Of a DNA stretch of 62,000 nt, positions 11,870-26,000 are shown one piece after another. How positions within the stretch are numbered: the stretch's first letter is position 1; the number at the start of each line of letters is the position of its first letter. The DNA lies in the NCBI GenBank assembly GCA_009760855.2, contig WPIO01000069.1:612501-674500 (forward strand). The letters run 5' to 3'. The DNA is from Cristatella mucedo (taxonomy: Eukaryota; Bryozoa; Phylactolaemata; Cristatellidae). The notes below the pieces were generated by a model that saw nothing but the letters and a program-made list of their open reading frames with translations, made no database searches and was not told the origin of the DNA. A program made the position numbers and the translations under genes.

Positions 11870-12889
11870 GACTACGCAGTATTATAAACGTGCCCATACT
11901 TGTTGATGCCGTTTCTCTCATGCTTACTCGTGAAGTCCACTTTATTAGATTGTAGAGGCCTAGGCCAATGCTCTGTGACAGGTTTATTCACATAATGCTA
12001 CTTCCATTGGCATAAGTGTTTTCGTGCAATGCACTGCAATCGACTGCCACGGCTTGGAGAAATACCAAAATTCACTGCAATCATACAAAAAACAACAAGC
12101 AATAGATTGAGACGAGCTTCAGCTTTTCTTTCATTCTAAAGTGCGTTACATTCAAACCCACGTAAATTCAAGCCATGGGGCATCCACTCACTGTGGCTTT
12201 GCTTGGCAATCACCCGAAATGGCCTCAAAAAAATATTACAACCAACTTTAATCCACTGCAAATTATCACCAAGTTACCATCGAATGCGAAGCTCCAAATA
12301 TAATTGCATACCAGAGTACGCTCAGTTTAAACTACACTGAAAAATTTTGCACCAGTGTGCATGCCCATTCTTATATTGCACCAGCCTACTCTAACAGTCC
12401 CAACCATGGTCTCAGATCAATGCACTGAACCCAACGGCTATGGCCTGGTCAAATACCGTAATCAACAGTAAAACTATTCAAAAAGCACATACTAGAATGT
12501 CTACTTATGATTTTACATCGCTCTACTGTTTATTTAATGTGTGGTTGCACAATTAAAATTAAATTTCCTCCAACATCTTGATGCAATGCCCTGCAACCGA
12601 CTGCAATGGCTGGCCAGGACAAAAGCCTGGTCACCTTGACCAATGCCTTGTTGAATTCGGTTAAGTGCTCGACTATTGACGACGCAACGCTAAAAAAACT
12701 TCTTTCTATACAGTAGATTGATTCAAACTGGTTGTGGCTCGTCGTTATCATACGCTAGTCTTTCCAATAGGGAGCCGCTTGCAATCCTCTCACAGCATTC
12801 TTTCGAATCTATTGCTTTGATTTCATACGACAGCAAGCTGCCTACGATGGCAATAGTTTAATGCCCCTCAGTACCGACTCCTCCTTTAT
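11870..12889. other. no recognised feature
   Basis: Intergenic sequence without a recognisable coding exon or dispersed repeat. Confidence 0.4.
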
Positions 12890-13310
12890 CTAAGATTTCT
12901 CTGATCTCATTTAAATTGTGAGCGCGAGAAATTAATCTTTCCTTGTTATGGGGGATTTCAAATTCATTCTGATAACTTGTCTGATCTTTGCAATAAATTT
13001 TGTGTACTGACTGACTCATTTATCTTGTGGCTCATCTGCCTAGTTCTATTAACTTCAAAGATCCGGCACTTGGTCAAACTTTTAACAGAAAATGCAGACT
13101 GTCATCACCAATTATTACTAAATTTTGCTTATCTAACCAGATGCAGATCTCATTCCGTCTAAAGTGTGTATCCTCCTCGGCATTTGAAGTCACCTGTGAA
13201 TCACAAAACCTTAAGACCCCTTGACATTAAGGCTGTCCCTCTGAGAATATAGTTTTTGCCCTGCTGCTCAATCTCCAACCGACCTGTCATTATTAGTGTA
13301 ATGCTGCAAC
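12890..13310 (+). mobile_element. LINE-A endonuclease-region fragment
   Basis: The plus strand matches the region after the endonuclease GDFKIH motif (atgggggatttcaaattcat) and the following linker seen in the 471-4190 copy. Several frameshifts are present. Confidence 0.65.
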
Positions 13311-13321
13311 ACGACGCGAGC

Positions 13322-13460
13322 AGACGGTAGTTTTAGAAAATTTGCTGCAATCCATGTGCGGATGTCATCAATACATGCAGCAAGTGAGTTGAGAGAATTT
13401 GAGGTGCTCGAAGGCTGGGAGGGATCAAAGCAAAGGTACAGCTTTAGCCGAGACTTAACA
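13322..13460 (-). mobile_element. LINE-A RT fragment
   Basis: The minus strand carries the stretch just after the YADD motif, encoding AACIDDIRTWI-like residues. It is in opposite orientation to the fragment just before it. Confidence 0.55.
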
Positions 13461-14369
13461 AATAAAAGGTGACTTCAAGGTGGTGACCTAGTAAGAAACT
13501 TGTTCCTGTCTCTTGTCGTAGACAAGCAGAAGGCTAGATCATTGAAAGATTTCGTGTGATTGCGATCACGCCGTAATGACTAGCTGCTTAGGAGCGAGTG
13601 GTGCAATGATTGTAGCACAATAGTAGTGTGGTAGGGAGTAATGAGGTCAGATAGGCAGGCCAGTGCTGGTAGGTGAGATAAACGACCAGTAAACAAGTCA
13701 GAGGCTCTTAATCTTTAGCCTCGTCATCTTCTGTCGTTCGAGGTCCAAATAATTAGCCTGCCAACTGGAAAGGTGCCATTATCAATGAAAACGTCCGGCG
13801 TAAACCAGTCGCAAAAAGAGGACACCTAAATAGCAAGTTTCGCGAAACATTGCAGCACGACTGCTTGAATGAGGAAATAAATGCGCCTTATTGCAACCAT
13901 CCATGAATTGTTTCGAGGTTAAAACCGTTAACTTGCGTCGACGTTTGATAGGGTAAACTTTCAAAGATTTAACGCCTAATTTCTGTCGCTAGGATTTCAC
14001 TTACATGATTTTAATTTATTTCATTATGTTTGTGAATAAATACATAGTGCTCATTAAAATCTTAGCTAAGGGAAAGCGTCTACAACTTTTTTCAGGATTT
14101 ATGGCAGAAGTAAACTAATTTGACTCTCGACATTAAAATATATACTAGAGATATTTATTAGTGAACATTAGAAAAGAGATTAATATTCTCAACGGAGAAT
14201 TGCAACATAAACTGCTATACAAAAGCCGGCCGGATGCTTCTTTTTGGAAGTCGGGGCACCCGGAGCTCAGGCGCAAAAAATGGACTTGGAATCGTAGTAA
14301 GGTTGTTTAGGTTTATCAATTGCTCTTTACTTGTATTGATAGTCCGTGCAGTAACTATTTCATTAGTGA
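13461..14369. other. no recognised feature
   Basis: AT-rich, with short frames only. Nothing supportable. Confidence 0.4.
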
Positions 14370-14602
14370 TAATACATCATGTGCTGATGCGTGCTGACAC
14401 TGTGCATGCTGCCACTAACCACATTTGCATGCTGACCCTGTGCATGTCACCCCTAACCATATTATTCATTGTTTGTTTTTCAAGCATGATTTTACTTACC
14501 ATTCAATTGCATTTCCCTTTGCAGCAAATTTAAAGGGCCTAGAAAGAGATTAAGTTCTCTGAGGGCGCTTTATCAAGTGTATTATTGTTATTATTATTAT
14601 TA
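14370..14602 (+). mobile_element. LINE-A 3' end
   Basis: A short 5'-truncated copy: 3'UTR from the gtgctgacactgtgcatgct word through the terminal hairpin, ending in (TTA)n. Confidence 0.8.
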
Positions 14603-16147
14603 CATAAAACTAGTGTGCATACGCATGGAAATTCACATTTTGAAGCTCATGGAGGATTGACGATATGATAAATGCAACGATCGCGAACTTCACTTGTGTC
14701 AAGCCTTCAACCGAGACAAAGCTGGAGAAGAGAGAAGCCGCTGGGTGCTCAACATCTTTCAGCAAGCCTATTTTTAGTATGCTGGTATGACTTTTGATGT
14801 TACTAAAGACTAAATAGACTAAAAGATGAAATATGTTTATCGACGTTCTTATTAATTTCAGAATCTTTTGAGTTCACTTCTAATGAACTTGCTTTTTACA
14901 TGCATCACACAGTTCCGCGAGCTAAGTTGAATTGCAAGTTCAAGGGAAAATGCACCTTGCTATTGATTAGACCCTTTAAACATAGTTTCGCACTGACGAT
15001 TGTAATAAATAATGATTGCCGACCGCAGCCCAAAGAGATATTGATCTCAGCAATGGCTAGCTATGTATCCACAGGAAAGTAAAGTCAAAATAATTTAACG
15101 TAACGTGCTCGCAGAGTAGTATTGAGTGTGTTTGGCTCCTATCAACTGGGGTCGAACAGTTTGGCAGAAACGGGCAGTGCTACATTTGTACGAGCCTACG
15201 CTAGGCGATGAATCAGAGCCGATTCTGCTTACCAGTGGAAAGGCAAAATCCCTTAAACGATGATGTGGGAACCTTAAATATAAATAGACTAAATATAAAT
15301 TTTAAATATATTTAATAAATTTAATAATAATTAAATAATAATAATTAAATTAAATATAAATAGCCCCTTAAATAGACTCTGCACCAGTATGTGCCTCACA
15401 TTCATTGCACCTGAACGCGACTATGCCGCTGCTGAGAGCTATCTACTGAGCTAATAAGCATGCACGTTAGCAATACACCTGGCAAATGGTAGGATGTCGA
15501 GTTCCTTCACGTTTCAAAGACCGCATTGTTACGTGGCACACAAATTTACTCACTTTCAATCGTATTAAAGTGCCGTTGCCGGAAAAAAAATCTGTTTGCC
15601 TATCTGAAGGTGATACAATTAAGAAGTCAACCAATTGAGTTTGCAAAAGACTAAAGGCACAAGTAGTGGAACGCTGGCATCCTGTAGAGCGACGTTTTAA
15701 TAACAAAACTGAAAAGCACGTAATCCAAAGTTTCAAGGCCAATAGTTTTGCTGTAAGTTAACTGCAACCCATGCAGAGAGTCATAGCGATCAATCTAGCT
15801 TCCTACCGCTGGCACACGGCCACTCCAATATCGCCTCAATTACCGGAACACTTTGTCTGGTGTAAACTCAAAATTTCATGAGACTCACAAGAAGTAATTT
15901 CCTAATTTCAGTAAGCTTAGTTTCAGCAGGAGCAAGCTAGAAGCTACCCATGGGGGCATCGTAGCACTTTAACACGTCAGCTTACTCGCAAACAACTGTC
16001 AGCTTTCGTCCGGGAAAATTAAATTTAGTTTAGTGCAGTAGGCAATCAAAACTCACGACGATAAACTCAGTTTGGTTTGCCAACGAGTGGAGAGGATAGT
16101 GGTATTGGCCCAGGTGATTGCATTGTAAATAAATAAATAAATAAATG
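14603..16147. other. no recognised gene; AT-rich tract and (AAAT)n
   Basis: It contains an AT-rich low-complexity tract at about 15278-15370 and a short AAAT repeat at 16126-16145. Frames such as 15467-15742 on the minus strand show no motif. Confidence 0.4.
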
Positions 16148-16318
16148 CTAGCTGATTTAACAGCCTCTTTTGTATAGCGACAGAACAGCCTTCACGGCTA
16201 TCACCACCGCTTGCAGTGGCGATAAAGGATCGCCCACTGCAGGATTCGACCCCACGACCTCGGGGCCGAGGTCGTGAAAAGCAACCGCCTTAACTAGTGA
16301 GCCATTACGGCTCAGTAG
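16148..16318 (-). mobile_element. SINE-A (tRNA-derived)
   Basis: On the minus strand: a tRNA-like head (gagccgtaatggctcactag), a B-box-like ggtcgaatcc, a ggcgatcctttatcgcc segment and a 3' hairpin ending tgttaaatcagct. The region between the A and B boxes carries an enlarged palindrome, cgacctcggggccgaggtcg. Confidence 0.8.
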
Positions 16319-17574
16319 TAATGCCTTGCGAAGTATCGTTGAATAATCATGGGACACTTAATAGAACGCAGATCAACCTTTAATATAAAATTGACTGTTG
16401 CCTGTTCAGTATCTGCTTTTGTATGTAGATTCTAGCTAACTAAAGATTACGCGTTAACCGTTCAGAAATGGACCGAACCTGTGCGGCTTATTAATAGAAC
16501 ACAGGAGTTTCCAAACTTTGAACTTGGCTCCTGGAACTAAATAGTACTCTTTTCTAAATATCATTTAGGTTATAACCGACACTAGCCGATTTCTGGAGGA
16601 CGATAACGATTGGTAGCGTTTGGACGGGCTACGTTATGCCAATGTTGTGCATACGATCAGAACGAACGACCTCATCGACTGAAGATGCCGTGAGTTACCT
16701 TTAAACTGAATGATGTGCACTGTGCAATCCAAATTGGAACTTCTCACGGCCAATTTCTTGACAAATTGATTTTGAACAAAAATGGATTGTAGTAACTCGA
16801 GCCATGACAATTAGTTGCTCTTCTATTTCCCGGCAATTAACAATCAAAATGACCAGACTATTTTTGGATATACTTTAAAAGTGTAAATGTATTGTAAAAT
16901 CACGAACTGCAAGCAAAGAATCGAGTAATAAGCTATCAAAAGTAGTGGTTCTACTGTGAGACTTTCTGTCGTTATTTTGTGATGCACATTAGCAGATTGC
17001 CGAGGATTGCAGAATTGACCCTGGACATTGAGGTCGACTGCACTGCATACATAATCTGAGAGTTCACTCTAGCAACAGCACATAAACTGTGGGTGCTCTT
17101 TGAACTGGATCAAGTATTACGTGCAATTTAAGAAAAGCTTTGAATTAGTGATTTTCAGCTGAATCTCAGTTGACCAGGATGGATTGAGGTATTTGCACGG
17201 ACCTTTTCATGTGATTACCGTGCATTGCCAGCTTAGAGCCAAAGATGTGCGATGGCCTGAATTTCCGCGGGTGCTCACTTCCCACGTGGGCTTTGATTTG
17301 CAATAAAAATTGCAGCTCATCAATATTGATTTCAAGCCCTGTGCATTCTCTTTGGTTGTGGAACAACGTTGCGACTTGTGGTGGACTGTCGTCCCGAACA
17401 CTCACTTATTGCTGTTTGTAATTTCCACGTTCTCCGTCAGTCTCTCCTTTCAATTTGCCGGGCTGGAATCGAGTTCCAATGAAAGTGATGTGGATGGTAG
17501 CGAAAACAATCAACTTTTTCAGCACAGCATTTGCTCTCTCATCTGATTAGCAGCAGTCTGCCGTTCGGAGGAGT
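16319..17574. other. no recognised feature
   Basis: No dispersed repeat or exon recognised. Overlapping frames at 17166-17546 on both strands are unsupported. Confidence 0.4.
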
Positions 17575-18212
17575 GCTCTGCCTTCCGAGGAGTGCTACGC
17601 TGTGCTTACAGCCGGTGCAAAATTCCACAGCTAAGCTTGTCAGTAATGAGTGCTGCAGTTGCCAGATCACACCACTTCTCGCTGACCTGCACTGGCTGCC
17701 AGTCAAGCAGCCCATCGACTTCCAGGGTTGTGTCACTTATCTTAGGTCCTATCATTCTCTGGCTCCAGCCTATGAGATCTACTGCCCCACCAGGCTTAGT
17801 ATCGTACCAACCGCTTTCTGTAAACAAACTTCAAATTCTTTAAAGACCGTGCCCTTAGTTTTTTCCTAAACCTGAACTCACATCCGACTTGCGTATTATC
17901 GTCTGACTTGACCCTATTTACAAAGAAACCGAAAAACGCACCTATTTATCACAGCATTTAGTGGGTTCCTGCGATCATTCCTTTGTGCTTATGCACACAT
18001 TGCTGACAGTGTGCATGCTGACACTAACCATACTTGCATGCAGACCCTGGGCATATCACCACTAACCATGTTATTATCGTTGTTTATTGAGCAAGCTATT
18101 ACGTTTATCCATTCGATCTTCCTTCCTTTGCAGCAACTGTAAAGCGCCTAGAAAAAGATTGAGTTCTCCAAGGGCACTTAATCAAATGTATTATTATTAT
18201 TATTATTATTAA
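17575..18212 (+). mobile_element. LINE-A 3' half, degraded
   Basis: The plus strand encodes LQPVQNSTAKLVSNE and LLADLHWLPVKQPID, followed by a decayed 3'UTR with the terminal hairpin and a (TTA)n tail at 18190-18212. Confidence 0.8.
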
Positions 18213-19444
18213 CAATACCTGTTTAGTCTCCCTTTATTAGGATTTGGTCACTAATTTTGGGTCTTTCTTCAAACATTTTTACAGCAGAACGGAATAAGGA
18301 ACACATCTAGCCTCACTTTCTTGGCAGATTTCAAGAAAATGCAGCTAAATACAAACACAGCATTTACTTGCCATGATTGTTCACCGGAAGTGCTGAATTG
18401 CTGCTCTAGTCGACAGTAGCCACCCACACGAAGCTTTTTCCCATATAAGAAGGCATCGTCCAGAGAAAAGTTAGGATTATGGTCTATGGATTCATTTTCG
18501 TCATACTGGTTTAATCAGCTTTGGTCCGAGTTCTTTGAAGTAACTAAGCAATCAGAAAGTCAGGCAATGCAGTCACGATCCATCAGCTCCACAAATTGTA
18601 ATGTGAGACTTCAGAAACTACTCGGCACATTGATATTGAAGGTTTGTTATGAAGCTCCACTTTATATTTTTTTTATTATTTGACTTGAACTGATAACCCA
18701 AGATAAATTAGTTGTGAATGATGGCACGCTTCATCACACAGCCAGAGTCGACGAGTAAGCAAGCAGACAAGAACGGGTCTTCAGAATGCGCGGCGTCTGC
18801 ACGAGCCAAGAAATAAGTGTGTAGCAACATAGAAGCACGATGTTTGCAAAACTTGAAAACGACATGCTAGAAGTGAAACCAGAATCGTAAGAGAAACACA
18901 ATAGAAACAAAGGAGAATGAAAAGGGGAAAGAAAAGAATGCAGAGGAATGATAGGGGATGAAGAGAAAGAAAGACTGGGAGAGAAGTTTAACAGCCACGT
19001 AAGCAAGCTCAGTTGTCGGTCTGGAGAGCAATCAGTCACTGGCTATAGCATGCACCATGTTGTTAGGCTCAACTTGTGCTTTACATAGCCAGCATACACA
19101 CCAATAAACTCCCGAGTGGATGCACAGAACACCTGACATTGGCTAACAACCATCATAGCATCGTTTCAGACACGAAAGCTCACAGTCGGCTTTGTGTCAG
19201 CCCATAGTCAGCAGCAGCAGCAGCAGCCGAAGACTACATCCCGAAGGTAGTAGGCAGTGGAGAACTAAGCTTGAGACGCCAGCGTGACGCAAATCTTCCA
19301 AGTTTCAGCTCAGGCGTTTAAGATGACCTTCCGCCTTAGTACGATGACACTTGCATCTAAATTGCTACTGCTGCTCACCAACATCTAAAAAAAAATCAGC
19401 AATTCCATGTAACGCACGACGTTTTCGAGTTGCCAGTCACATAC
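18213..19444. other. no recognised feature
   Basis: It includes a purine-rich stretch (18890-18990) and a short CAG run near 19212. No coding evidence. Confidence 0.35.
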
Positions 19445-19615
19445 TGAACGAGTCTTAGCTCAAGGTAAGGCACTCGCTTTTCACGACCCGAATCGTGGGT
19501 TCGACCCCTGCAGTGGGCGATCCTTACTAGCTCACTGCAAGCAGAGGTGATAAGCCATTAATAGTATTCTGCTGCTAAATAAATAAGGCCTTAATAAACC
19601 AAATCAGAGTGAAAT
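19445..19615 (+). mobile_element. SINE-A, degraded
   Basis: B box ggttcgacccc, then gtgggcgatcctta and the agaggtgataagcc segment. The terminal hairpin is eroded. Confidence 0.65.
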
Positions 19616-20009
19616 AAATGCAGGCGTAACTGCTTAACAAACAGCCAAAGATCGACCAAGTAAAGGATGACTAAGGTAGCAAATGTAAATTTGAGTGACC
19701 TGTTCATTCCCTGTGCAGAACAAAGGGCAACTCGTGTCTTTTAATGATGCCATTGCATCTCCTGCAAATGCTGCACACGATGCCATCCTCAATAGCCCTA
19801 TGTGACTAGTGCTTAAATTATCTTACTCAATTTCTCAACTCGAGATGCTTCTTAATGTGAATGCACTAACAGGAGATTGGTACGACGATCTGACAGATAT
19901 TGCATCAAGTGCGCCGGAGAGAAATAGGGGTCAATGCTCAATAAGACACTTCACTTGTTTGGTTGATCACTGTGTTGCAAAAAGCTGATGTGATAGCGGT
20001 TGCAGAGCT

Positions 20010-20150
20010 GGTTTGGTCTAGCGGTTAAGGTGCTCGCCCCGACCAAGGTCTGACTGAGGTCGTGGGCTCGAGCCCCGAGGCATATGTGAAGCGCCTGAAT
20101 AGAGATTAAGTTATCTTGGGGCGCTATATAAATGAATTATGTATTAAGTA
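20010..20150 (+). mobile_element. SINE-B (tRNA-derived)
   Basis: A-box region ggtctagcggttaaggtgct, B box gggctcgagcccc, and a 3' end (agcgcctgaatagagattaa, then ggggcgctatataa) homologous to the LINE-A 3' hairpin. It is nearly identical to the copy at 46795 over about 115 bp. Confidence 0.85.
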
Positions 20151-20239
20151 CTCATTTCCTTAAACAGTAGGGAATTCAAAATCAATAGCAAAAAGTGCAG
20201 CAGCAGATGCCGATGCTGTTGAATCTGGACGAAAGAAAG

Positions 20240-21028
20240 GTTTAATGTTCCAAAATGACCATTCATTAGACGACCACATCAGCACCACAGCCAAGCCTGC
20301 CTACTTTCAGCTATATAACAATGCTAAACTTAGGGTTTGTTTAGACAGGGATAATGCATTTACATTGGTCCATGCATTTGTGACATCCTAGTCTTGACTG
20401 TTGTAACTCACTGCTGGCTGGTCTACCAGCCTGTGCAATAAGGCACTTATACCTGGTGCAAAACTCTGCAGCTAGGCTTGTCTGTTGTGAGCGTCGCAGT
20501 TGCCACATAACACCACTTCTCGCCGACATGCACTGGCTCCTAGTCAAGCAAAGCATCGACTTAAAGATTTTGTCATTCACTTTTATGTCTTTTTATTCTT
20601 TGGCTCCAGCCTACCAATCAGATCTCAAGTCCAAGCAGGCTAAGCATCGTACCACAGGCTTTTCGGAATACAAATATTTACCCATACCTTGTATAAACCT
20701 CAAAAAAGTCCTATGGAGACCGTGCCTTTAGTTCCAATACTCCTAAAGCCTGAAACTCACTTCCGGCTTGTGTCACGACATCTCCTGACTTGTCCAAATT
20801 TAAAGAGAATCTAGAAACAAGTCTATTTAAGACACCATTTAGTGGGTCAGTGTGATTCGCCCTTTTTGTGCATATGCGTGCTGACACTGTGCATGCTGTC
20901 ACTAAGCATATTTGCATGCTGACGCAGTGCATGTCACCCCTAACCATTCGATCATGCTTCCTTTGCAGCAAATGTAAAAGGCCTAGAAAGAGATTTGAGT
21001 TCTCTGAGGCTGCTACATCAAATGTATA

Positions 21029-21060
<32 letters not shown>
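20240..21060 (+). mobile_element. LINE-A 3' part
   Basis: The plus strand encodes QNSAARLVCCERRSCHITP and LLADMHWLLVKQSIDLKIL, then the GDRAF/APKAW-like region with frameshifts, then the 3'UTR and a (TTA)n tail ending near 21060. Confidence 0.85.
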
Positions 21061-21061
<1 letters not shown>

Positions 21062-21639
21062 ATTGTACTAGCATCGATAGGGTTGGTTGCTTCTTTCACA
21101 TCAACACCGGTCCAACTGAACCCCTGTTTCATCGTTGGCATTTTCATACAATTTGGTTTTCTTAGGTCGTGATGAGACATTGCTTCTCGAAAAGCAACAT
21201 CAAATAAGCTATTTCACTGGTTGGTGGCTCTTCTAGGTCCAAACACATACAGCTCTGCAATTTATATGCCCCATTTATCTTTTTACAGTTCTTGGGCAGC
21301 ATAGCAATTTGTTTGACATTAGCATTAACATGATTAACATTATTAGCAATAACATGATTACTAATCATCTCAGCCTTCATTCCAAAAGGAAGGCTGAGAC
21401 TTTCAACGAAGAGGCAGCAAAGGAATTATCAAAATGTAAAGACTTTCTTCTGTCAAGGTTATATGTAAACTCTACACCCATTTGACGAGCTGAAGTCTGG
21501 TGTCTCAAAAAGCTAACCTTCGATAACTAAGCCGAAAAACTATGATACCAAGCTAATATTTATAGCCAAATATATTTTCATCCCGAAGTTAGAAGACCCC
21601 ATGCTTAAAATCTTCTAGAATATGTAAAGTTGGTGGAAA

Positions 21640-22140
21640 GTTCTGAAGTCAGGCACATCTGTGTGAGCGGCATCGTTGCCACATTATACTAGGTCAACGC
21701 CCTGCATTGGCTCCATACTTAAAGTTTTGTAAGTCACTTGTAGGTCCTTTCATTCTCTTACTCAATCTGAAATACTTCCAAATCAGGCAGGGGATCATAT
21801 CATCTCCTCTTTTGACTGGAGACGTTTTGGCTTGATTTTTATCAACCACGAATCATATGCATCAAGTTCGCATGCTCCTAAAGCTTAGAACTCATACCTA
21901 ACTGACGTCACGACATCCAATGACTTGATCACGTTTAAACGTAAGTTTCAACGCTAGAACATATCTGTTCCACAGAGCAGTTGCTGGGTCCGTTGGATTC
22001 GTCCTTGGTGCTTTTACATACTAATGAGGTACATGCTATCACTACCATATTAGCATGCCTTTTTTTACAGTATATGTAAAGTACCTACAAAGAGATTTAG
22101 CTGAGCGGGTGCTACACAACTGTCTTGTTTATAATTAATA
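21640..22140 (+). mobile_element. old LINE-A 3' part
   Basis: Low but collinear similarity to the C-terminal block and 3'UTR (attggctccat, then gtaggtcctttcattctctt). It is heavily eroded. Confidence 0.5.
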
Positions 22141-22616
22141 TTATTGATATCAAGATTTGTTCGTCTATTATCATTTACATAACGTCTCCCAGTAATCAAG
22201 GCATGTTGTTCTAAAATGACTTGCCATTAGATGAGTACACCAATTTCAGTATCGTTTAAGCTGGGGAACATCAAGAGAAAAGTGTGACTCTAGATGATGA
22301 ACAACTTAAAGTAAACAAATATATTTACTTTACAAGCAAATTGAATAATTTTTGTGGGGACTCTTATCTATTCCTAGAATGTCAAGCGTCATTTCCAACA
22401 GATGATAGAAACACCCCACTGGTCTAGATATGAGATGGTTGCAGTGTGCAGTCGAGAGATTAGGGATTCTCCCAGCTCCACTGTTCTCTGCTAGCATTTA
22501 CTATCCCTCCAACTTCATCTGGAAGTAGCTAAGAAACTTGGTGACACATGCAATCCCTGACAATTTCATCTAGGCAGTTAATTTGCATCGCGATAAACCG
22601 CAAGCGCGCGCATGAC

Positions 22617-22758
<142 letters not shown>

Positions 22759-22952
22759 AAGACCTCGATGTCCAACCAGCTACCAAAATAATGCATAGTC
22801 CAACTACAAGCACTTTACACAGGTACCGAATCGGTAGCCAGTGGTACGGATTGTGAAACAACAAATCACAACAGTAATGAATGAGGCAGTCACTAATTCA
22901 AACTTTTACTTTGAATACGGCTAGAGCCACGCAATACCCACTCACTTTTGAA

Positions 22953-23096
22953 TTAGGGGAATGGAGCTCCCTCTGGAGGCTGGGACAGCTTGTAATTGTC
23001 TTTGTGTTGCATTAGCTTTCTTACGTCAGACAAAATATCCTTGATGGTAAAGTTCCTCTGCCATCGACTTAGGGCTGGTACAGCTCTTCCATCGAT
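22953..23096 (-). CDS. UBE2V: UBE2V last coding exon
   Basis: TTGTTGCTGTAG precedes ATC at 23096. The 47 codons end in TAA at 22953. The segment corresponds to the C-terminal helices of MMS2: [19 protein letters not shown], then [13 protein letters not shown]. Confidence 0.93.
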   Translation of the reverse strand: MDGRAVPALSRWQRNFTIKDILSDVRKLMQHKDNYKLSQPPEGAPFP

Positions 23097-26000
23097 CTAC
23101 AGCAACAAGCAGATCGATAAGTGCTGTGTGACCAACTTTCTGACTGCACAAACCTGCCACTGGGTAGCACACTTGCAGCCCACTTAGTTCCGACTCGCAA
23201 GTGACCGCTGCCAGTAAAATCGGGCATGGCACACGTCAAGCCAAAGAGTGCCAAAGCAAAATAAAGTGAAAGACGGCTTAGAAACTACAAACTCCAGCAG
23301 TGTGGTAGGAAGTATCAGGAAACGACAAGAAATGGGACACGATTAGTAGCCAGATCCAGAGCGCACAATGCGATTGGTGCTCTGTGTAGCCACAGGTGCT
23401 CTGCATGGACCACCTACTGGGGGTTAGCAAAATAGGGGTCCGCACAAGCTAGCGCGCACCCAAGCATCACTACAGACAGCTTTGCGACTACTGGAAACTA
23501 CGAAAAAGCCCATTTGTGTCCACAAGTCCACGGCACCATGATCTGGAATAACAGTGCACTAAATTGCCTGCCCCCTTCACTTGCTCATGAGCTGCTGCTG
23601 ACAGGTACATTTGCTTATCAAACAGGGGCCCATTTGATTTTTATATACCCCACTTCTATATTTCTCGTGCAATGATGAGTGAATAAATGAGCACGGTCTT
23701 GCAAAGAAATATGAGTCAGAATGGGCCGCTGGGGCTTTGCTAGAGTTAAGACGCTTACAAGACTTTCTGCATTCGAGCTTTAAGTGGGACGACCAGGAGT
23801 GAGTTACAGCCAGTCGGCTCACATGCAACTGATTGCATCCGAACATGAAAACTGCCAGATTGTATAACGAATGAATGTACGAGCAAAACATAAAAAAGTA
23901 GCCATCAATTAAAAATACTGACATGAGCAAAAAATTGTCCGTCTTAGTTGCAGGCAATCGATGCACAGTAGATGTGTGTGAATTCTGACGAGTGAAAGTC
24001 TGATTCAAAAGCCCCTTCTAAATATCGGCAGAGGAGCCTCAGTGGCGATCACTGCAGTTTGCAATGGGCGATGGAAAAATAGAATGACTGCAGGTGACAC
24101 GAGAGAAACTTTTCCAAAGGTAACAACAGATTTAAGTGGAGCATAAAGTAGAGGTTAGCTGATTCAACGGTCCCATTTATGAAGTGAAAAAATGGCTACG
24201 TGAGTCTATCCAGCTGCTTGCAGCTGGCTATAATGGCTTGCGTGCTGCAGGACTCGATGCCAATGACCTGGATCGTCAAGCTCCATTAAACACCTTCACC
24301 AAACCCCCACCCCCGACTGAGACCTTCTGACTGCAAGCTCTCCGGGTGCACAGTCTCTAAATAGGTAGCCTGCCAATAAACCACCCGGAATTGCCACATC
24401 CACACACAATAACGCTTGGCATAAATGTCTTAAAAGATGTCTTATTAGCAGCCGGCTGAGCTTCCGTGAGGGAGGGAAGGAGAAAGGGAGTACAGGAGGG
24501 ATGGAGGGAAGGGGTGAAGAGGGAAGTGGGAGGGTGGGAGAGGATAGCTGGCTCCAGCTGCTTGCCCCTGAGAACGAGCCGAACAAGCAGCCTGCCGATG
24601 AAAGATGTGGGAGCTGCTCAAAAGTGAGTTGTAAATGCTTTGAGCGGCGAGCTATACAAAATTGCCTACTCTAAATCCAGCCCGGTCAAGTCCTATGTTG
24701 CACAGGACTTTGCAAAGCCTCGACCGCAAAATTCGTAGGGGGGGGCAATAATTCTGCAGTAAAAATGTCAGGTCATGATGCAGGCATTTGAACACAGTCG
24801 GTGCTCATAAATTTGAGGACAGTCGGGCACCAAGCAGCAAAAGAGACGGAGATGGACAGACATATAAATATATAGAAAAAAAACACTATAACGATACATC
24901 ATTGACGATGAGAAATGAGTATGATAAAGCTAACCGGCACACGACGAGTGGCACATGACAGAAGAGGGCGAGGGTAGGTCAAGTGTAGGCAGCTAAGCAG
25001 TCAGCTCAGCTCAGTCTCCCTCCCTCCCCCTCTGTCTCTGTCTCACTGATTGAATGTCAGAGCACGACGAGCTACTGCCACATATACTCAAAGCTTCATG
25101 ATCAAAAGAACTCCGACAATCCAGGATGATCAGTACAGCATGGGATAGTCAGATACCACCCAGCATTACCACTGACAAATTCTCAGGCATGTCAGGCGCA
25201 CTTCAGCCTTTTCCACAATAACAAATTCAGCTTCAAAAATTGAGCTCGCATCGACATGCAAAGAAGGCAAGCGAACGTACCGCTCCTGTTGTTTCGTTAA
25301 CGCCCGCCATTCTAATCTTGGTAGAGAATCGAATCAGGGGCGGCTGGTCCGGATATCGAGGCCCGCACTCAAGCTTGAGCTGATAGATGCGTCCTTCATA
25401 GACGGTCTTAAACATCAAGACGGTGCAACGTCGCACGACGGCGACTGGGCACACACAGCCAGGCACAAGCTTCAAGCCAGCAGTTGCAGCGGACAACTGT
25501 GGTGGTCGAGCTGGCAGATGGCAGAGGGCATGTAGCTCGAGCAGGCAGTGCTGACAGCACTTTCTTGACGGCACTCCATACCCCCCCTCCGTGGGATCTT
25601 CTTGCCCCTGAGATCGACTCGCTCAATGGTGAGTAGACTTAGCAGTTTGGCAAAACGCTCGGTTGGTTGGTGAATTGCCTGCTGTATCAACTAACACTTA
25701 TAATTAGAATTATAATACACTTGAAATATCACTCTAAGAGAACTCAATCTCTTTTTATGCACATTACATCTGCTGCAATGGAAGCACGATCAAATGGTTA
25801 GTGGCAGCATGCTCAATAAACAACAAGAACAACATGGTTAGGGGTGACCTGCACAGGGTCAGGATGCAAGTATAGTTAGCCGCAGCATGCACAGTGTTAG
25901 CAAGCACAAGCACATAAGGAACGAATCACAGGGACCCACTAAATGCTGTCAATAGATGTCGTGACACATGTCGGAAGTGAGTTCCAAGCTTTGGGACCAT

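Noticed and set aside
20010-20110. tRNA gene
   Set aside because: A and B boxes are present, but no cloverleaf closes and the sequence continues into a LINE-A-like tail; it is a SINE. The same applies to the SINE-A copies.
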